A DNA stretch of 44,282 nt from Prochlorococcus sp. AG-402-N21 (GCA_003216435.1 QCIW01000009.1:1-44282); one strand, 5' to 3'; numbered from the stretch's first letter, positions 7,928 through 15,319 are shown. A program made the numbers and translations. The notes: a model not told the origin generated them from the sequence alone.

Positions 7928-8218
7928 ATGGATGAATTAACTTGTAAAGCTACAGCTGACCGTGCGCTTAATCAACTACTTAAAGTTATTGTCGGGAGCA
8001 AGGATGCAAAAGCTACTGACTCCTTAAAAGCAGAGCCAATGAACAGAATTAAAAAGTGTATGGAATTAACCATGATTGAATATGCAGCAGCAGCACAATT
8101 GCTAACTGACTGCGTACCTGACGCCAAACGCATGGTTGCTCAATGCCAGAGAAAACAAGACAGTCTTAATTCTCTTGCTGTTCTTTGTAAGGTAATTAAA
8201 GAAGCGAATGGGATTTAA
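7928..8218 (+). CDS. Small alpha-helical protein, unknown
   Basis: 96 aa, predicted almost all helical, with many Ala, Lys and Leu and five Cys spread along the chain (LTCKATAD, IKKCMELT, LTDCVPDA, VAQCQRK, AVLCKVIK). No signal or membrane segment and no recognised family. The ATG at 7928 is the first in frame. It may be co-transcribed with the small membrane protein 40 bases downstream. Good codon pattern and length argue that it is real; function unknown. Confidence 0.55.
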   Translation: MDELTCKATADRALNQLLKVIVGSKDAKATDSLKAEPMNRIKKCMELTMIEYAAAAQLLTDCVPDAKRMVAQCQRKQDSLNSLAVLCKVIKEANGI

Positions 8219-8259
8219 TCAACTTCAATTCAAAGTACTAAACCCTAACAATAAACTAA

Positions 8260-8433
8260 ATGGCCTCTATATTCGCAACATCCACACAAGCGAACCTTCT
8301 ATACATCTTAAGCGCAGGCTTTATTCTTTTAGGAAGTTATTTCTTTGGAAGATTGATAACCTTCTTCTTTCCCAAGAACCCACTAATAAGGAAAGACACA
8401 CAATATAAACCTAACTCAAAGAAAGACGCCTAA
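8260..8433 (+). CDS. Small single-pass membrane protein
   Basis: 57 aa starting at the ATG at 8260: a hydrophobic helix (ANLLYILSAGFILLGSYFFG, residues 11-30), then a basic, Lys-rich cytoplasmic-type tail. This frame was preferred over an overlapping one at 8208 because the latter has a random composition while this one is a coherent membrane anchor. It lies 41 bases after the helical 96-aa gene. Not recognised. Confidence 0.5.
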   Translation: MASIFATSTQANLLYILSAGFILLGSYFFGRLITFFFPKNPLIRKDTQYKPNSKKDA

Positions 8434-8525
8434 GTCAAGGAGCCGTTTTCCTATATCTCTAAACTCTCTTCATGAGAGTTATTTACGCTTTAAAATTAAG
8501 CCTTTTATCTCTTACTTTGAGTAAA

Positions 8526-8708
8526 TTAAGAATTGCTTGTAAAGATAGAGCTCTTTACTCCAGCTTGTTCCCACTTTTTAATTCGTGGCCTTAAAAACGA
8601 CATAGGAAGAGCTGTCACAACAGCAAATGAAACAACCAGTATTAAGTCAGTTGTAAAATGCCCTATACCAAATTCCGAATGAGCAAGAGCAAATAAAAAA
8701 ATAGGCAT
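8526..8708 (-). CDS. Small membrane protein, unknown
   Basis: 60 aa with a hydrophobic span (TTDLILVVSFAVVTALPMSF, about residues 19-38) and a basic C-terminal tail. ATG at 8708, no strong ribosome site. It converges with the plus-strand small membrane gene. Composition supports a real small membrane protein; role unknown. Confidence 0.42.
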   Translation of the reverse strand: MPIFLFALAHSEFGIGHFTTDLILVVSFAVVTALPMSFLRPRIKKWEQAGVKSSIFTSNS

Positions 8709-8884
8709 TGAGATTCTCTAAAACCCGAAACATCAAGTTCCAGTGTATATATTGATTCGATAGTTTGTAAGAAATATTAGTTAATTTTGTCGTATAATGT
8801 CACCAGGTAATTGGCTAGTTGCTGAGATTTTCTTTACTTCAGTTGGCATTGAGGAACTCAAAGAAATTCATTCAATCAATATTT

Positions 8885-9034
8885 TTAGATTATTTCAGGC
8901 TTAATAAGGCTATTTGTTTCTGCTTCTATTTTGTCTAAACAGCTAGAACAAACAACATGTCCTTTCTTTCTCAGATAGGTCTTTGTTGATCTTTCAATAC
9001 TCATACAGCAAATAACGCATTTAAAAATCGGCAT
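8885..9034 (-). CDS. 49-aa zinc-ribbon-like mini-protein
   Basis: Starts at the ATG at 9034: MPIFKCVICC near the N-terminus and VVCSSCLDK some 20 residues later. The two CxxC knuckles are spaced as in a small zinc ribbon, with a basic linker (STKTYLRKKGH). It ends with an acidic/Ser tail and TAA. A 26-aa frame sits three bases upstream on the same strand. Mini zinc ribbons often bind nucleic acid or a partner protein; which applies here is unknown. Confidence 0.55.
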   Translation of the reverse strand: MPIFKCVICCMSIERSTKTYLRKKGHVVCSSCLDKIEAETNSLIKPEII

Positions 9035-9037
9035 CTT

Positions 9038-9118
9038 TCAATTTTCCTTCCAACTACTAACTACATCAGTACCAGTAATATCTCCACAACTTGCCATTAG
9101 TTCAGCATTTTTTTTCAT
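9038..9118 (-). CDS. Putative 26-aa peptide upstream of the zinc ribbon
   Basis: A short frame, ATG at 9118 (MKKNAELMASCGDITG start), ending TGA three bases before the zinc-ribbon ATG. It could be a leader peptide coupled to the zinc-ribbon gene, or chance. No clear ribosome site is visible. Confidence 0.25.
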   Translation of the reverse strand: MKKNAELMASCGDITGTDVVSSWKEN

Positions 9119-9277
9119 GTAGGTCTAAATTGCCATTGAAAAATCTTGTTAATTAGATCACAAGGATCCAGAATTTAGGAGTAAAAATTGATACTTGATT
9201 CCACATTTCTACTTCTCGCTAAAACAAAATAATAAAAACAACAAGTGTATATAACTTGTATCTAAGAAGCTACTTTT

Positions 9278-9466
9278 TTAAGCTGCAAAATCTCCTCTTA
9301 AACCTCTGTCCCTACTCCCTTTGAACCATTTAGGCCTCGGCAAAAGTTCATTCTCAGGATGCAAATGACCTGTCTCAGCATAGGGCTTGTTAAGACTGGA
9401 AACTTCTGTAAGGACAGCTTTATACTCTCTCATGGAAAGAACAGCCCGAGATGGTTCAGGAGTCAT
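9278..9466 (-). CDS. 62-aa conserved small protein (paralogue 1)
   Basis: 62 aa. By eye, 42 of 62 residues are identical to the protein at 23150, without gaps. Both share VLSM..YKAVL, then KPY.ETGHL..EN.LLPRP.WFKG, then RDRGLRG..AA. Such strong conservation of Trp, Pro, Gly and Arg positions shows a protein under selection. The family is not one I can name. I start at the ATG at 9466, which aligns with the paralogue, rather than four codons upstream. The promoter-side DNA (about 50 bases) is duplicated too. Confidence 0.65.
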   Translation of the reverse strand: MTPEPSRAVLSMREYKAVLTEVSSLNKPYAETGHLHPENELLPRPKWFKGSRDRGLRGDFAA

Positions 9467-9614
9467 AACTCTTAGCAATTTTTATAAATGATGAACTATT
9501 AATTAGATAACGTCGTTCAGAATGAACTTTTAGTGAAAATTATAGAAAATCGACTTTGTCGATGCTTTATTTTGGAGAGCTAGGAAGCTATTCAAGAATC
9601 AAGGGGTTAGAAGC

Positions 9615-9842
9615 ATGAGCACTAAATGGGATGACACCTCCTGGCAAGAAGATTTCTTGCAAATGAAAAGACATACACCTGATGAAGAGAGACTTCTGAT
9701 GGAAGGACCTAGAGGTTTTAAAGATGCATGGAAACTAGGGGCACTGCATGAGGAATACGAACGATTAAGAAAAAAGTATCAACAATTTCAAGAAGAGGAA
9801 GAAGAACAAAAAAATGACCAAAACGACAAAGTGCTTATTTAG
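9615..9842 (+). CDS. Small acidic coiled-coil protein
   Basis: 75 aa. The N-terminal half has several Trp (KWDDTSWQEDF), then a Gly-rich turn (MEGPRGFKDAWKLG). The C-terminal half is a long charged helix (LHEEYERLRKKYQQFQEEE) likely to form a coiled coil. AAGGGG lies upstream of the ATG. No recognised family and no membrane segment. Confidence 0.58.
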   Translation: MSTKWDDTSWQEDFLQMKRHTPDEERLLMEGPRGFKDAWKLGALHEEYERLRKKYQQFQEEEEEQKNDQNDKVLI

Positions 9843-10220
9843 AGATCTTGGATTGATTATTTGCACTCAATCATGACTATTAAGTAGTTCAACTTTTTAA
9901 AATTTGAATGTCTGCTTAGTTGATCTTGGAATCTGCAATGGCTAATAAAAACATACACTTTGGGCATAGAAGGACTTTTCAACAAATCTTAGAAATTCAC
10001 TCAAGGTTTCTCTCACTTATTTCTCTTTACTCTTAGTCGGCAAACTGTAGTCAACAGTGAAGGAGAAACAGGATCGCAAAAAACTCTATCTATCCAAATC
10101 GGCCAGTAAATTATTTTTAATCTTTGAACAGTATCGCTTCTTTATCTTTACCGAACACATACAATTCCAGGACAACTACTAAAATTGAATTAGAAAATAT
10201 CAACCAAATTCTTTAATACC
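9843..10220. other. Intergenic with imperfect 47-nt repeat
   Basis: No confident gene. Bases 9992-10038 match 20458-20504 at about 39 of 47 positions by eye, including a shared pyrimidine-rich core (CTTATTTCTCTTTAC). A 32-codon frame from 9940 runs through it, but I do not think it is coding. The remainder is AT-rich and featureless. Confidence 0.4.
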
Positions 10221-10517
10221 ATGACTGTTCACCAAGATTACGAAATTAAAATCAACATCAATGAACTAATAGAAAAAAGAATTCCCTGTTGTGACTTGCT
10301 CCACCCTGACCATTGTTTAACTGAGAAACAGGTTGCAGAAATAGCACATGATGTTCGCATGGATTTAAATCTACATGACATTTATAAGCAAGTAGATCAA
10401 CACATTATGAATTACGCAACTAAAGCCGGTATTGACAATAAAGATCACTGGATAGAGCCACATCTTCCAGATTTAGATAGAGATATGAAAGAAGAAGTTG
10501 GCATTGACTTTGATTAA
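10221..10517 (+). CDS. Small soluble acidic protein, unknown
   Basis: 98 aa, acidic, rich in His and Asp. A Cys-Cys-containing loop (RIPCCDLLHPDHCLTEKQ, residues 19-36) contains two Cys, two His and a further Cys and could hold a metal. The rest is helical with a charged end. ATG at 10221. No recognised family or operon partner. Confidence 0.55.
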   Translation: MTVHQDYEIKININELIEKRIPCCDLLHPDHCLTEKQVAEIAHDVRMDLNLHDIYKQVDQHIMNYATKAGIDNKDHWIEPHLPDLDRDMKEEVGIDFD

Positions 10518-10574
10518 TTAATTAGCTGCCCTTAATCGACGTTGAGATATCATCTGAACAATCTTGGATCCCAA

Positions 10575-10766
10575 CTACTCCAAAAAGCAGGTGAACACAA
10601 TTAATACAATGAGAAAGATGTAGCTAGAACTTCGATAGTCAATCATCCTTAAAAAATAATGAGTATTTCTATCAACTACGGCTTCAAGAATCTTGGAGTA
10701 TTCTGCCTCTTGTTTTATGTAACTTTTCGAATAGCTAAAATAGCTATTTAATCTTCTCTCTTCCAC
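10575..10766 (-). CDS. Possible small membrane protein, coupled
   Basis: 63 codons from a GTG at 10766, overlapping the end of the upstream small membrane gene by 19 bases. The C-terminus is a hydrophobic helix (SSSYIFLIVLIVFTCFLE). The overlap hints at coupling, but start codon and composition are weak. Confidence 0.28.
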   Translation of the reverse strand: MEERRLNSYFSYSKSYIKQEAEYSKILEAVVDRNTHYFLRMIDYRSSSYIFLIVLIVFTCFLE

Positions 10767-10945
10767 TCTCTATACCATTGGCGATCATCAAGCCATCTAA
10801 TCAACGGCCAATTAACAGCTACCGATGTAATAAAGATTATATAAGCAGGCAATCTTCCTGAATTTATGACTAATAAAAGAGTCGGGGGTGCAGACATTAT
10901 TGCGGCAGTCAGACAAGCTCTTCTAGGGGACATCTTTGTTCTCAT
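10748..10945 (-). CDS. Small membrane protein, unknown
   Basis: 65 aa from the ATG at 10945 (a TTG two codons earlier is possible). It has a basic N-terminus (RTKMSPRR), then two short hydrophobic stretches (TAAIMSAPPTLLLVI and LPAYIIFITSVAVNWPL), and a Trp/Arg-rich end (RWLDDRQWYREWKRED). Positive-inside topology is consistent with an inner-membrane protein with two spans. Not recognised. Confidence 0.45.
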   Translation of the reverse strand: MRTKMSPRRACLTAAIMSAPPTLLLVINSGRLPAYIIFITSVAVNWPLIRWLDDRQWYREWKRED

Positions 10946-11135
10946 AGTCAAAGCATAGGTCGTTCACCTCGTTTAACCTTAGTAGTTATACCTATTTTTT
11001 ATATTCAGCATAAAAAACCTATCCCACCCAGACTGCAATCTGAAAGGTATTTATTTAAACACAAAAAGTATTTGCACCAATTTCAAAATAAAAATTCCTG
11101 GCTATGCATTTATTAGGAAAGAAGTGTATTGATTA

Positions 11136-11327
11136 ATGAATCATGATTCACAACTCAAAGCGATCTTGCACATGGCTATTAACAATGCCGTTTCAAGAAT
11201 GGAAACCTTAAAAGAACCTTCCGATCGACGATGCTTATTCCATGAATACAAAGAATGGTTAGGAGAAAATATTAATGACGAAGTTTGGGCGATACCTACA
11301 GACGCAATTCAAGAAGAAAAGATATAA
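11136..11327 (+). CDS. Small soluble protein, unknown
   Basis: 63 aa, helical (LKAILHMAINNAVSRMETL), with a Trp pair (YKEWLGENINDEVWAIPTD). ATG at 11136 after an AGGAAAGAAG purine run that could serve as a ribosome site. No recognised family. Confidence 0.5.
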   Translation: MNHDSQLKAILHMAINNAVSRMETLKEPSDRRCLFHEYKEWLGENINDEVWAIPTDAIQEEKI

Positions 11328-11434
11328 GCAAAAACTAGCAAGAGTAAAAACCTTGAAAATCTCTGTAACTCCTTCTATCCCACTAGTTCTTAACGTTGGA
11401 GAGTCCCATAAACCAGTGAGGTAAATCTTAAAAA

Positions 11435-11635
11435 TTACAAAATTGTTCTAAATGCAATGAGTGGGCCACCTGCTACTAATAAAACTGCTGCTATAGCTGT
11501 AAATGCTATTACTGCTTCGCCAGATCCCATTCCCAAAGAATAAAAAGCTAAAAGGATAGCAATCAAAGAACTTGCTGCCCCTGTAACTTTGCAAATAAAA
11601 CCTGTAAAAGAATTTACAGCAAGAGCTCTACAAAA
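11435..11635 (-). pseudogene. Two-span membrane protein frame without a usable start
   Basis: A 66-codon open frame encoding a coherent membrane protein: ASSLIAILLAFYSLG, a GSGEA turn, then VIAFTAIAAVLLVAGGPLIA, ending FRTIL. An in-frame TAG at 11636-11638 closes it upstream. No ATG occurs until the middle of the protein. Either it starts at a rare codon or an upstream mutation has truncated it. The composition is unlike random sequence, so something here was or is a gene. Confidence 0.38.
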
Positions 11636-11711
11636 CTAAATCTGGAAATTAGTCAATTGTTAAATACTTACTAACTTTGATCATAATAAAGAACATTATT
11701 TGATGAGATAA

Positions 11712-11840
11712 CCGGTTGCATTTAAACAAATACTCTCAATTTACACCTTATTAAACAAAGCACTCTTAAGTATTGGTGCCGCTTACAAAGCAAGATCTTC
11801 TGTTTTAGATGATGATCTAGCTACAAATATTCATATCTGA
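11712..11840 (+). pseudogene. Remnant sharing a C-terminus with the frame at 13752
   Basis: A start-less frame ending YKARSSVLDDDLATNIHI. Its end resembles the end of the broken frame at 13752-13817 (LARSKLSGLDDGLAKNI), and the DNA of that part matches at about 24 of 28 bases. The 3' end overlaps the convergent minus-strand gene. No full-length relative exists in the window. Confidence 0.35.
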
Positions 11841-12144
11841 GTAATGTCTCAAAGACTGTTGGTCCTCTTGCCTTGTTCCCTAAAGATGGGGGAATCAATT
11901 GATCTAAGACAGATGCCAAACATGTAATCCAAAGGCTCCCTTTACAAGCAATTGCTGCTTGGCAAATATGGTCTGGAGCTACTTCAAGACAACCTTGAGT
12001 TCTAGATACTTTGATGCTTTCTAGTTGAGAATAAAGTTCTATATCTAAAAGTTCTGCTTCATCCTTAGAGATTGTTACTCCCTTGGCATGGCATTCAAGC
12101 AACATTTGATAGTTCATAAACCCTTTATAACTGATCCTGTTCAA
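11821..12144 (-). CDS. Small soluble protein, unknown
   Basis: 107 aa from a TTG at 12144. An ATG at 12117, with AAAGGG just before it, would give 98 aa and may be the true start. The sequence is globular, with Cys residues (LLECHAKG, HICQAAIACKG, WITCLAS), a hydrophobic central helix and a Gly/Arg loop. No known family. Its 3' end overlaps the short remnant on the opposite strand. Confidence 0.5.
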   Translation of the reverse strand: MNRISYKGFMNYQMLLECHAKGVTISKDEAELLDIELYSQLESIKVSRTQGCLEVAPDHICQAAIACKGSLWITCLASVLDQLIPPSLGNKARGPTVFETLLRYEYL

Positions 12145-12286
12145 CTCTTCATCTAACCTTGTGCTTATTCTTTAAATCTACCTTAAGGTCCTTTAAATCT
12201 TTACCAAAAGCGAATGAAAGAGTCAGGAATAGCTTTTTGATAGGGATTATTTGATTTTATTAAAGAAGTCGTAAGTCTTTGATTTA

Positions 12287-12496
12287 TTAAATTAATTTAT
12301 AAAGTTTAACGAAATAAAAAACACCCCCAACAAGGCTCAATATTGCAGCACCATAAAAAAGAAGTGGAATAATTGGATATTTATAGAGGGTGGATCTAAC
12401 TTTTTTCTGTATAGATTCTTTATCCAGCTTGGGCAATTCTACTTGTTTTTCTCTAGGAGGCAGTCCTAATTCTTTTCTTCTTTTAGCTTCTCCCAT
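12287..12496 (-). CDS. DUF2839-like small membrane protein
   Basis: 69 aa starting MGEAKRRKELGLPPRE, the N-terminal signature of a small cyanobacterial family (DUF2839). A Lys/Glu-rich linker is followed by one transmembrane helix near the C-terminus (IIPLLFYGAAILSLVGGVFYF). Function unknown in the family. Two further mini-genes lie upstream on the same strand, so the group may be co-transcribed. Confidence 0.68.
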   Translation of the reverse strand: MGEAKRRKELGLPPREKQVELPKLDKESIQKKVRSTLYKYPIIPLLFYGAAILSLVGGVFYFVKLYKLI

Positions 12497-12542
12497 TTAT
12501 TCATATCAACTATTCCCTTTCTAGCTGATTTGGATCAAATCT

Positions 12543-12662
12543 TCATCTTTTACTGTCTTCAATTGCCTGCCTGCCTTCTTTAAGAGTTTGCCCAATCCAC
12601 CAAATAGAGATAGCCACAAAAAAAACAGCTAAGAAAATCATAGAAAATTGAACCTGATTCAT
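12543..12662 (-). CDS. 39-aa single-span membrane mini-protein
   Basis: ATG at 12662. Residues 5-23 form a hydrophobic helix (QFSMIFLAVFFVAISIWW), followed by an amphipathic tail (GQTLKEGRQAIEDSKR). This layout, helix first then a charged cytoplasmic tail, matches small regulatory or photosystem-type subunits in cyanobacteria, but I do not recognise a specific one. It is 46 bases upstream of the DUF2839-like gene on the same strand. Confidence 0.45.
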   Translation of the reverse strand: MNQVQFSMIFLAVFFVAISIWWIGQTLKEGRQAIEDSKR

Positions 12663-12709
12663 TCAAATATCTTTTGTAAAGAGAGAGGGAAAGCTATAGG
12701 AATAAACTA

Positions 12710-12793
12710 TTAACCATGACAAATACATTTTCCACCCTTCCAAGCTGAACATTTCTTCTTTTTGCATTTCTTTTTTTTCTTCTTATCTGGCAT
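12710..12793 (-). CDS. 27-aa Lys/Cys-rich mini-protein
   Basis: ATG at 12793. The peptide reads MPDKKKKKKCKKKKC, then SAWKGGKCICHG: ten lysines, four cysteines and a C-terminal His-Gly. The Cys/His spacing could bind a metal ion and the lysines nucleic acid. The frame ends in TAA. The organised composition is the evidence; there is no family match I can name. It heads a minus-strand group with the 39-aa membrane protein and the DUF2839-like gene. Confidence 0.42.
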   Translation of the reverse strand: MPDKKKKKKCKKKKCSAWKGGKCICHG

Positions 12794-13059
12794 CAATTAC
12801 TAATGCAAAGGTCCATTGAGTATGGGCGGGCGTTTACTACTGTTAATCTTATCAGCGATTAAGAGTGTGAGGCCAATACTTACTAACGTTGTTTCTCATT
12901 TGCATTTCTTGAGTGCCCTTTTGAAGGAAAGCTCTGTATGTAAGTCTTCTTGTTATGTTAAGCCTCCTAACAGCTTCTTTTGCGTTAATAAAGCTTTTCT
13001 TTATAACGACTACCTAAAGAATGGTTACTAGTATTTCATGAGCTTTCTATAATCATCAT

Positions 13060-13383
13060 ATGACTTATGTGGTGCTATACATTGCCGCCGTAGTTTTCAT
13101 TTGGTGGGTCTATCGTGTCGGCTGGCAAGAGGCTCTTAAAAAAATGCTCAGTGTATTAATTCCCTCAGCATTGATAATTCTATTCAATGTGAAAGCTGGT
13201 CGATTACTTTTCAGAAGTCCTGTAGTTGGGATCATAAGTATTCTCCCAACTGCTATTTTTATATATCGAGGATCTCTACCTTTAGTAACTGGGCTCAATA
13301 GCTGGATTGACAGAAAAGTAAATGAATTTGTTAATTTTCAAGAGACAGTTGATGCAGAAGTTATCTCCAAAGAGGACGCTTGA
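13060..13383 (+). CDS. Membrane protein with three hydrophobic segments
   Basis: 107 aa. Hydrophobic stretches at about residues 2-19 (YVVLYIAAVVFIWWVY), 30-44 (VLIPSALIILFNV) and 54-69 (SPVVGIISILPTAIFIY), then a soluble acidic tail. ATG at 13060. Probably an inner or thylakoid membrane protein; no known family. It precedes a small RHH gene by 165 bases. Confidence 0.55.
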   Translation: MTYVVLYIAAVVFIWWVYRVGWQEALKKMLSVLIPSALIILFNVKAGRLLFRSPVVGIISILPTAIFIYRGSLPLVTGLNSWIDRKVNEFVNFQETVDAEVISKEDA

Positions 13384-13529
13384 TTTATATTGACTCTTAA
13401 ATACATTAATTCGTTATCTCATACCATCCATACTGTATTTTATTTGTTTTAGCGAAAAAGATTCGAGAAAAATACACATTTATAAACTGGCAAGTTTCCT
13501 TGTTTAATGTAACCCTTTAATTACCTCTA

Positions 13530-13545
13530 CTTGGATGAATCCAAG
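13530..13545. promoter_or_regulatory. Palindrome over the RHH ribosome site
   Basis: CTTGGAT-GA-ATCCAAG, a perfect 7-bp inverted repeat with a 2-base centre, ending two bases before the ATG of the RHH gene at 13548 and covering its AAGG ribosome site. It could be the protein's own operator. Read as RNA, the centre is too tight for a fully paired hairpin, so a DNA site is more likely. Confidence 0.45.
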
Positions 13546-13547
13546 GT

Positions 13548-13733
13548 ATGTCTCAAGAGCCTAAAAACAGCCCAAAAGAAGCTTATTCAGAAGTGACAAT
13601 CAGACTTCCAGAGCATATTGTTAGACGCTTTGATGAGCTCAAAGAACAATGGGGACTAGAACGCAGAGGTGCTGTACTGGAGAAGCTTCTCGACGAATTT
13701 TTTGAAGAAGAGAAAGATAAGCCAAAGAGTTAA
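13548..13733 (+). CDS. CopG-type ribbon-helix-helix regulator
   Basis: 61 aa. After a 12-residue lead comes the RHH core: strand SEVTIRLPEHIV, helix RRFDELKEQWG, turn, helix RRGAVLEKLLDEFF, acidic/basic tail. Such proteins dimerise and bind short palindromes, often at their own promoter. No toxin gene follows directly, so a plain transcription regulator is more likely than an antitoxin. A perfect palindrome overlaps its ribosome-binding region. What follows downstream is broken sequence. Confidence 0.7.
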   Translation: MSQEPKNSPKEAYSEVTIRLPEHIVRRFDELKEQWGLERRGAVLEKLLDEFFEEEKDKPKS

Positions 13734-13751
13734 TGGGGAATCTGTGCTTAA

Positions 13752-14005
13752 GCAATTCCGCTTCTGGCAAGGTCAAAATTATCTGGGTTAGATGATGGTC
13801 TAGCCAAAAATATTTGATGGGGTATAAGCAAGGAAAAGTTGAGCCTGATAAAACTGAATAAGCAGAGGAATCAGAAAAAGTCTCATCAAAAGCAGAAAGG
13901 CTAACCTCTGTTTTTAGTGAAATTGAAAGCCGTTCTCATGGGACAGCCACCTCAGGAATCCGGATCACTTTTTATGACCTAGATGCCATGAAGTGCTGTA
14001 ACTAA
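13752..14005 (+). pseudogene. Decayed overlapping gene pair
   Basis: Two successive broken frames. The first (13752-13817) is start-less, ends GLDDGLAKNI and resembles the end of the frame at 11712-11840. Its TGA overlaps the ATG of the second (13817), as in coupled genes. The second reads MGYKQGKVEPDKTE, then TAA (13859-13861), then stays open to 14005 with coding-like sequence (KAERLTSVFSEIESRSHG). One nonsense change seems to have split it. The rest of 13734-14086 has nothing else that I can identify. Confidence 0.5.
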
Positions 14006-14086
14006 GATCTTTGGAATGCAACTATTAATAAATGGGTGATCTAAAGATATTTTCCTGTAAGTTGCGATCTATGGAAGTAGTCCGGG

Positions 14087-14437
14087 TTAACTGCTACTTT
14101 GCATTATCTCTCCTGAAGCTGGCATAACTATGCAAGCACCATTAAAAACTGACTCCCTGTAGTTCTCAGAAAGAGTCTTCTTAGCCTGTTCACAAGAAGC
14201 TGAATTATTAAATGTAAGAATCACAGTATTAGGTTCTTCTTGGTTATATCTCCACCACAAAAGACCACTTGGCTTACCCCCCATATATCCAATACTCGCA
14301 ATTAAAACATGTTTTTCTTGTTCACCAACGCCATTAGCAGCATCAGCACGCTGAGAATAAAAGATGCCAAGACCTCCTAAAGCAGTCGCTCCAGTAATAA
14401 GGGAACCGAGAATTACATTTTTAAAAACCTTTTTCAT
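14087..14437 (-). CDS. Exported or membrane-anchored small protein, unknown
   Basis: 116 aa. The N-terminus is a signal or anchor (FKNVILGSLITGATALGGLG, residues 5-24) with an ADAANG-type region at about residue 32 that could be a cleavage site. The mature part contains a Trp pair (GLLWWRYNQ) and two Cys (NSASCEQAKK, FNGACIVMP) that may form a disulfide in the periplasm or lumen. Not recognised. ATG at 14437. Confidence 0.55.
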   Translation of the reverse strand: MKKVFKNVILGSLITGATALGGLGIFYSQRADAANGVGEQEKHVLIASIGYMGGKPSGLLWWRYNQEEPNTVILTFNNSASCEQAKKTLSENYRESVFNGACIVMPASGEIMQSSS

Positions 14438-14645
14438 AAAAAAAAATTATGTCTTTATTATCCAAAAGCAAAGATGCGCTATTCAAACAAAAAGATAAGT
14501 TTTTTTTAACTTTTCTATTTCTTTTTATAACCTAAACCTAAAGACAAGGGACAATAGGGAGAAGGAGGTCCAAGGGTTCCTGTGAAAATTGCAAGCAAGC
14601 AGCAGAACTTAATGATGAAGTGGCTGTGAAATTATTGAACGAGTA

Positions 14646-14912
14646 TTGCGAATAAATTTATTTCTAGCATTGATAATTCCTCTATTACTCATTGGTTGTG
14701 CTTACCTACTTATTGTCGATAACAAAGGGTTGCATATATTGATGGAACAACTATCAGATAATAGTGGTTCAGCCAGGGTGCCTGCAGTCTTCAACGGAGT
14801 TTATGCCATACGAGCAAGTATGGGTCTGATTAGTCATTCAGGAATTTTCCCGAGAGGCAACCTTGATGGAGTAGCTGGAGTGATAGCAAGACTGAAATTA
14901 ACTACTGGCTAA
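14646..14912 (+). CDS. Module gene C paralogue with divergent tail
   Basis: 88 aa from a TTG at 14646. The first 38 residues form one membrane helix plus a short loop and closely match the protein at 20981: both have FLALI.PLL..G..Y.LI.DNKGL, then .E.LSDNSG. After that the similarity stops. The remaining 50 residues (PAVFNGVYAIRASMGLISHS) are unlike the paralogue, so the gene is probably a fusion to other sequence or frame-shifted. Its last codons overlap an EVE-gene head remnant in another frame. Confidence 0.45.
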   Translation: MRINLFLALIIPLLLIGCAYLLIVDNKGLHILMEQLSDNSGSARVPAVFNGVYAIRASMGLISHSGIFPRGNLDGVAGVIARLKLTTG

Positions 14913-14929
14913 TAAAAAGTAATCCATAA
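14894..14929 (+). pseudogene. Remnant of EVE-domain gene head (copy A)
   Basis: In one frame these 36 bases read EINYWLIKSNP and stop, against EINYWLMKSEP at the start of the intact EVE gene at 23580. The match is confined to this stretch. About 10 bases later, 14936-14950 is close to the reverse complement of the bases just before the start of the EVE copies (GCTGAGATCC-type core). Confidence 0.5.
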
Positions 14930-15007
14930 GTAATACCAATGGATCTCAGCAAAATTACGATGTGTAGATAGTGTATAGATGGAAGCTTCTACGGAATACT
15001 TTGTGAT

Positions 15008-15319
15008 TTATTCACAATAAGAAACTTCATTCAGGCACCCTTTCCTTAGTTTTTTGATCCAATTCTGCAAAGACTTTAATGCTCTTACATCGAGTTTGTA
15101 ATAAACCCAGCGCCCACTTTGCCTATCTGTGATAACCCCAGCCTGCTTGAGAACCTTGAGGTGAAAGGAAATTTTGGATTGCGCTAGATCTGTTTCTTGC
15201 ATAAGCTCACAAACACATTTTTCTCCAGTGGACAAGGATTCAATTATTTCCAACCTGATAGGCTCTGCCAATGCTTTTAGTAAATCTATTGCTTTTCCAT
15301 TGGCGGTAGCTGCACGCAT
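15008..15319 (-). CDS. arsR: ArsR-family metal(loid)-sensing repressor
   Basis: 103 aa, a winged-helix ArsR/SmtB repressor. Visible: [17 protein letters not shown], the CVC metal-binding pair in KCVCELM (residues 34-36), the recognition helix [16 protein letters not shown], and the wing [13 protein letters not shown]. It is divergent from gap-arsJ across 119 bases containing an ATATATCAA-N6-TTGATATAT palindrome, the likely operator. Family knowledge: As(III) or related ligand on the CxC releases it from DNA. An extra Cys near the C-terminus may assist. ATG at 15319. Confidence 0.88.
   Translation of the reverse strand: MRAATANGKAIDLLKALAEPIRLEIIESLSTGEKCVCELMQETDLAQSKISFHLKVLKQAGVITDRQSGRWVYYKLDVRALKSLQNWIKKLRKGCLNEVSYCE

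Noticed and set aside
8208-8408. Plus-strand frame overlapping the end of the 96-aa gene
   Set aside because: The overlapping frame at 8260 gives a coherent membrane protein; this one reads as its shadow.
8797-8901. 34-codon frame whose ATG sits inside a TATAATG motif
   Set aside because: No room for a ribosome site and it overlaps the zinc-ribbon gene; the TATAAT may simply be a promoter element.
12816-13031. Plus-strand 71-codon frame
   Set aside because: Starts without a ribosome site and has a random-looking Ser/Cys/Lys mix with no coherent structure. Too weak to list as a gene.
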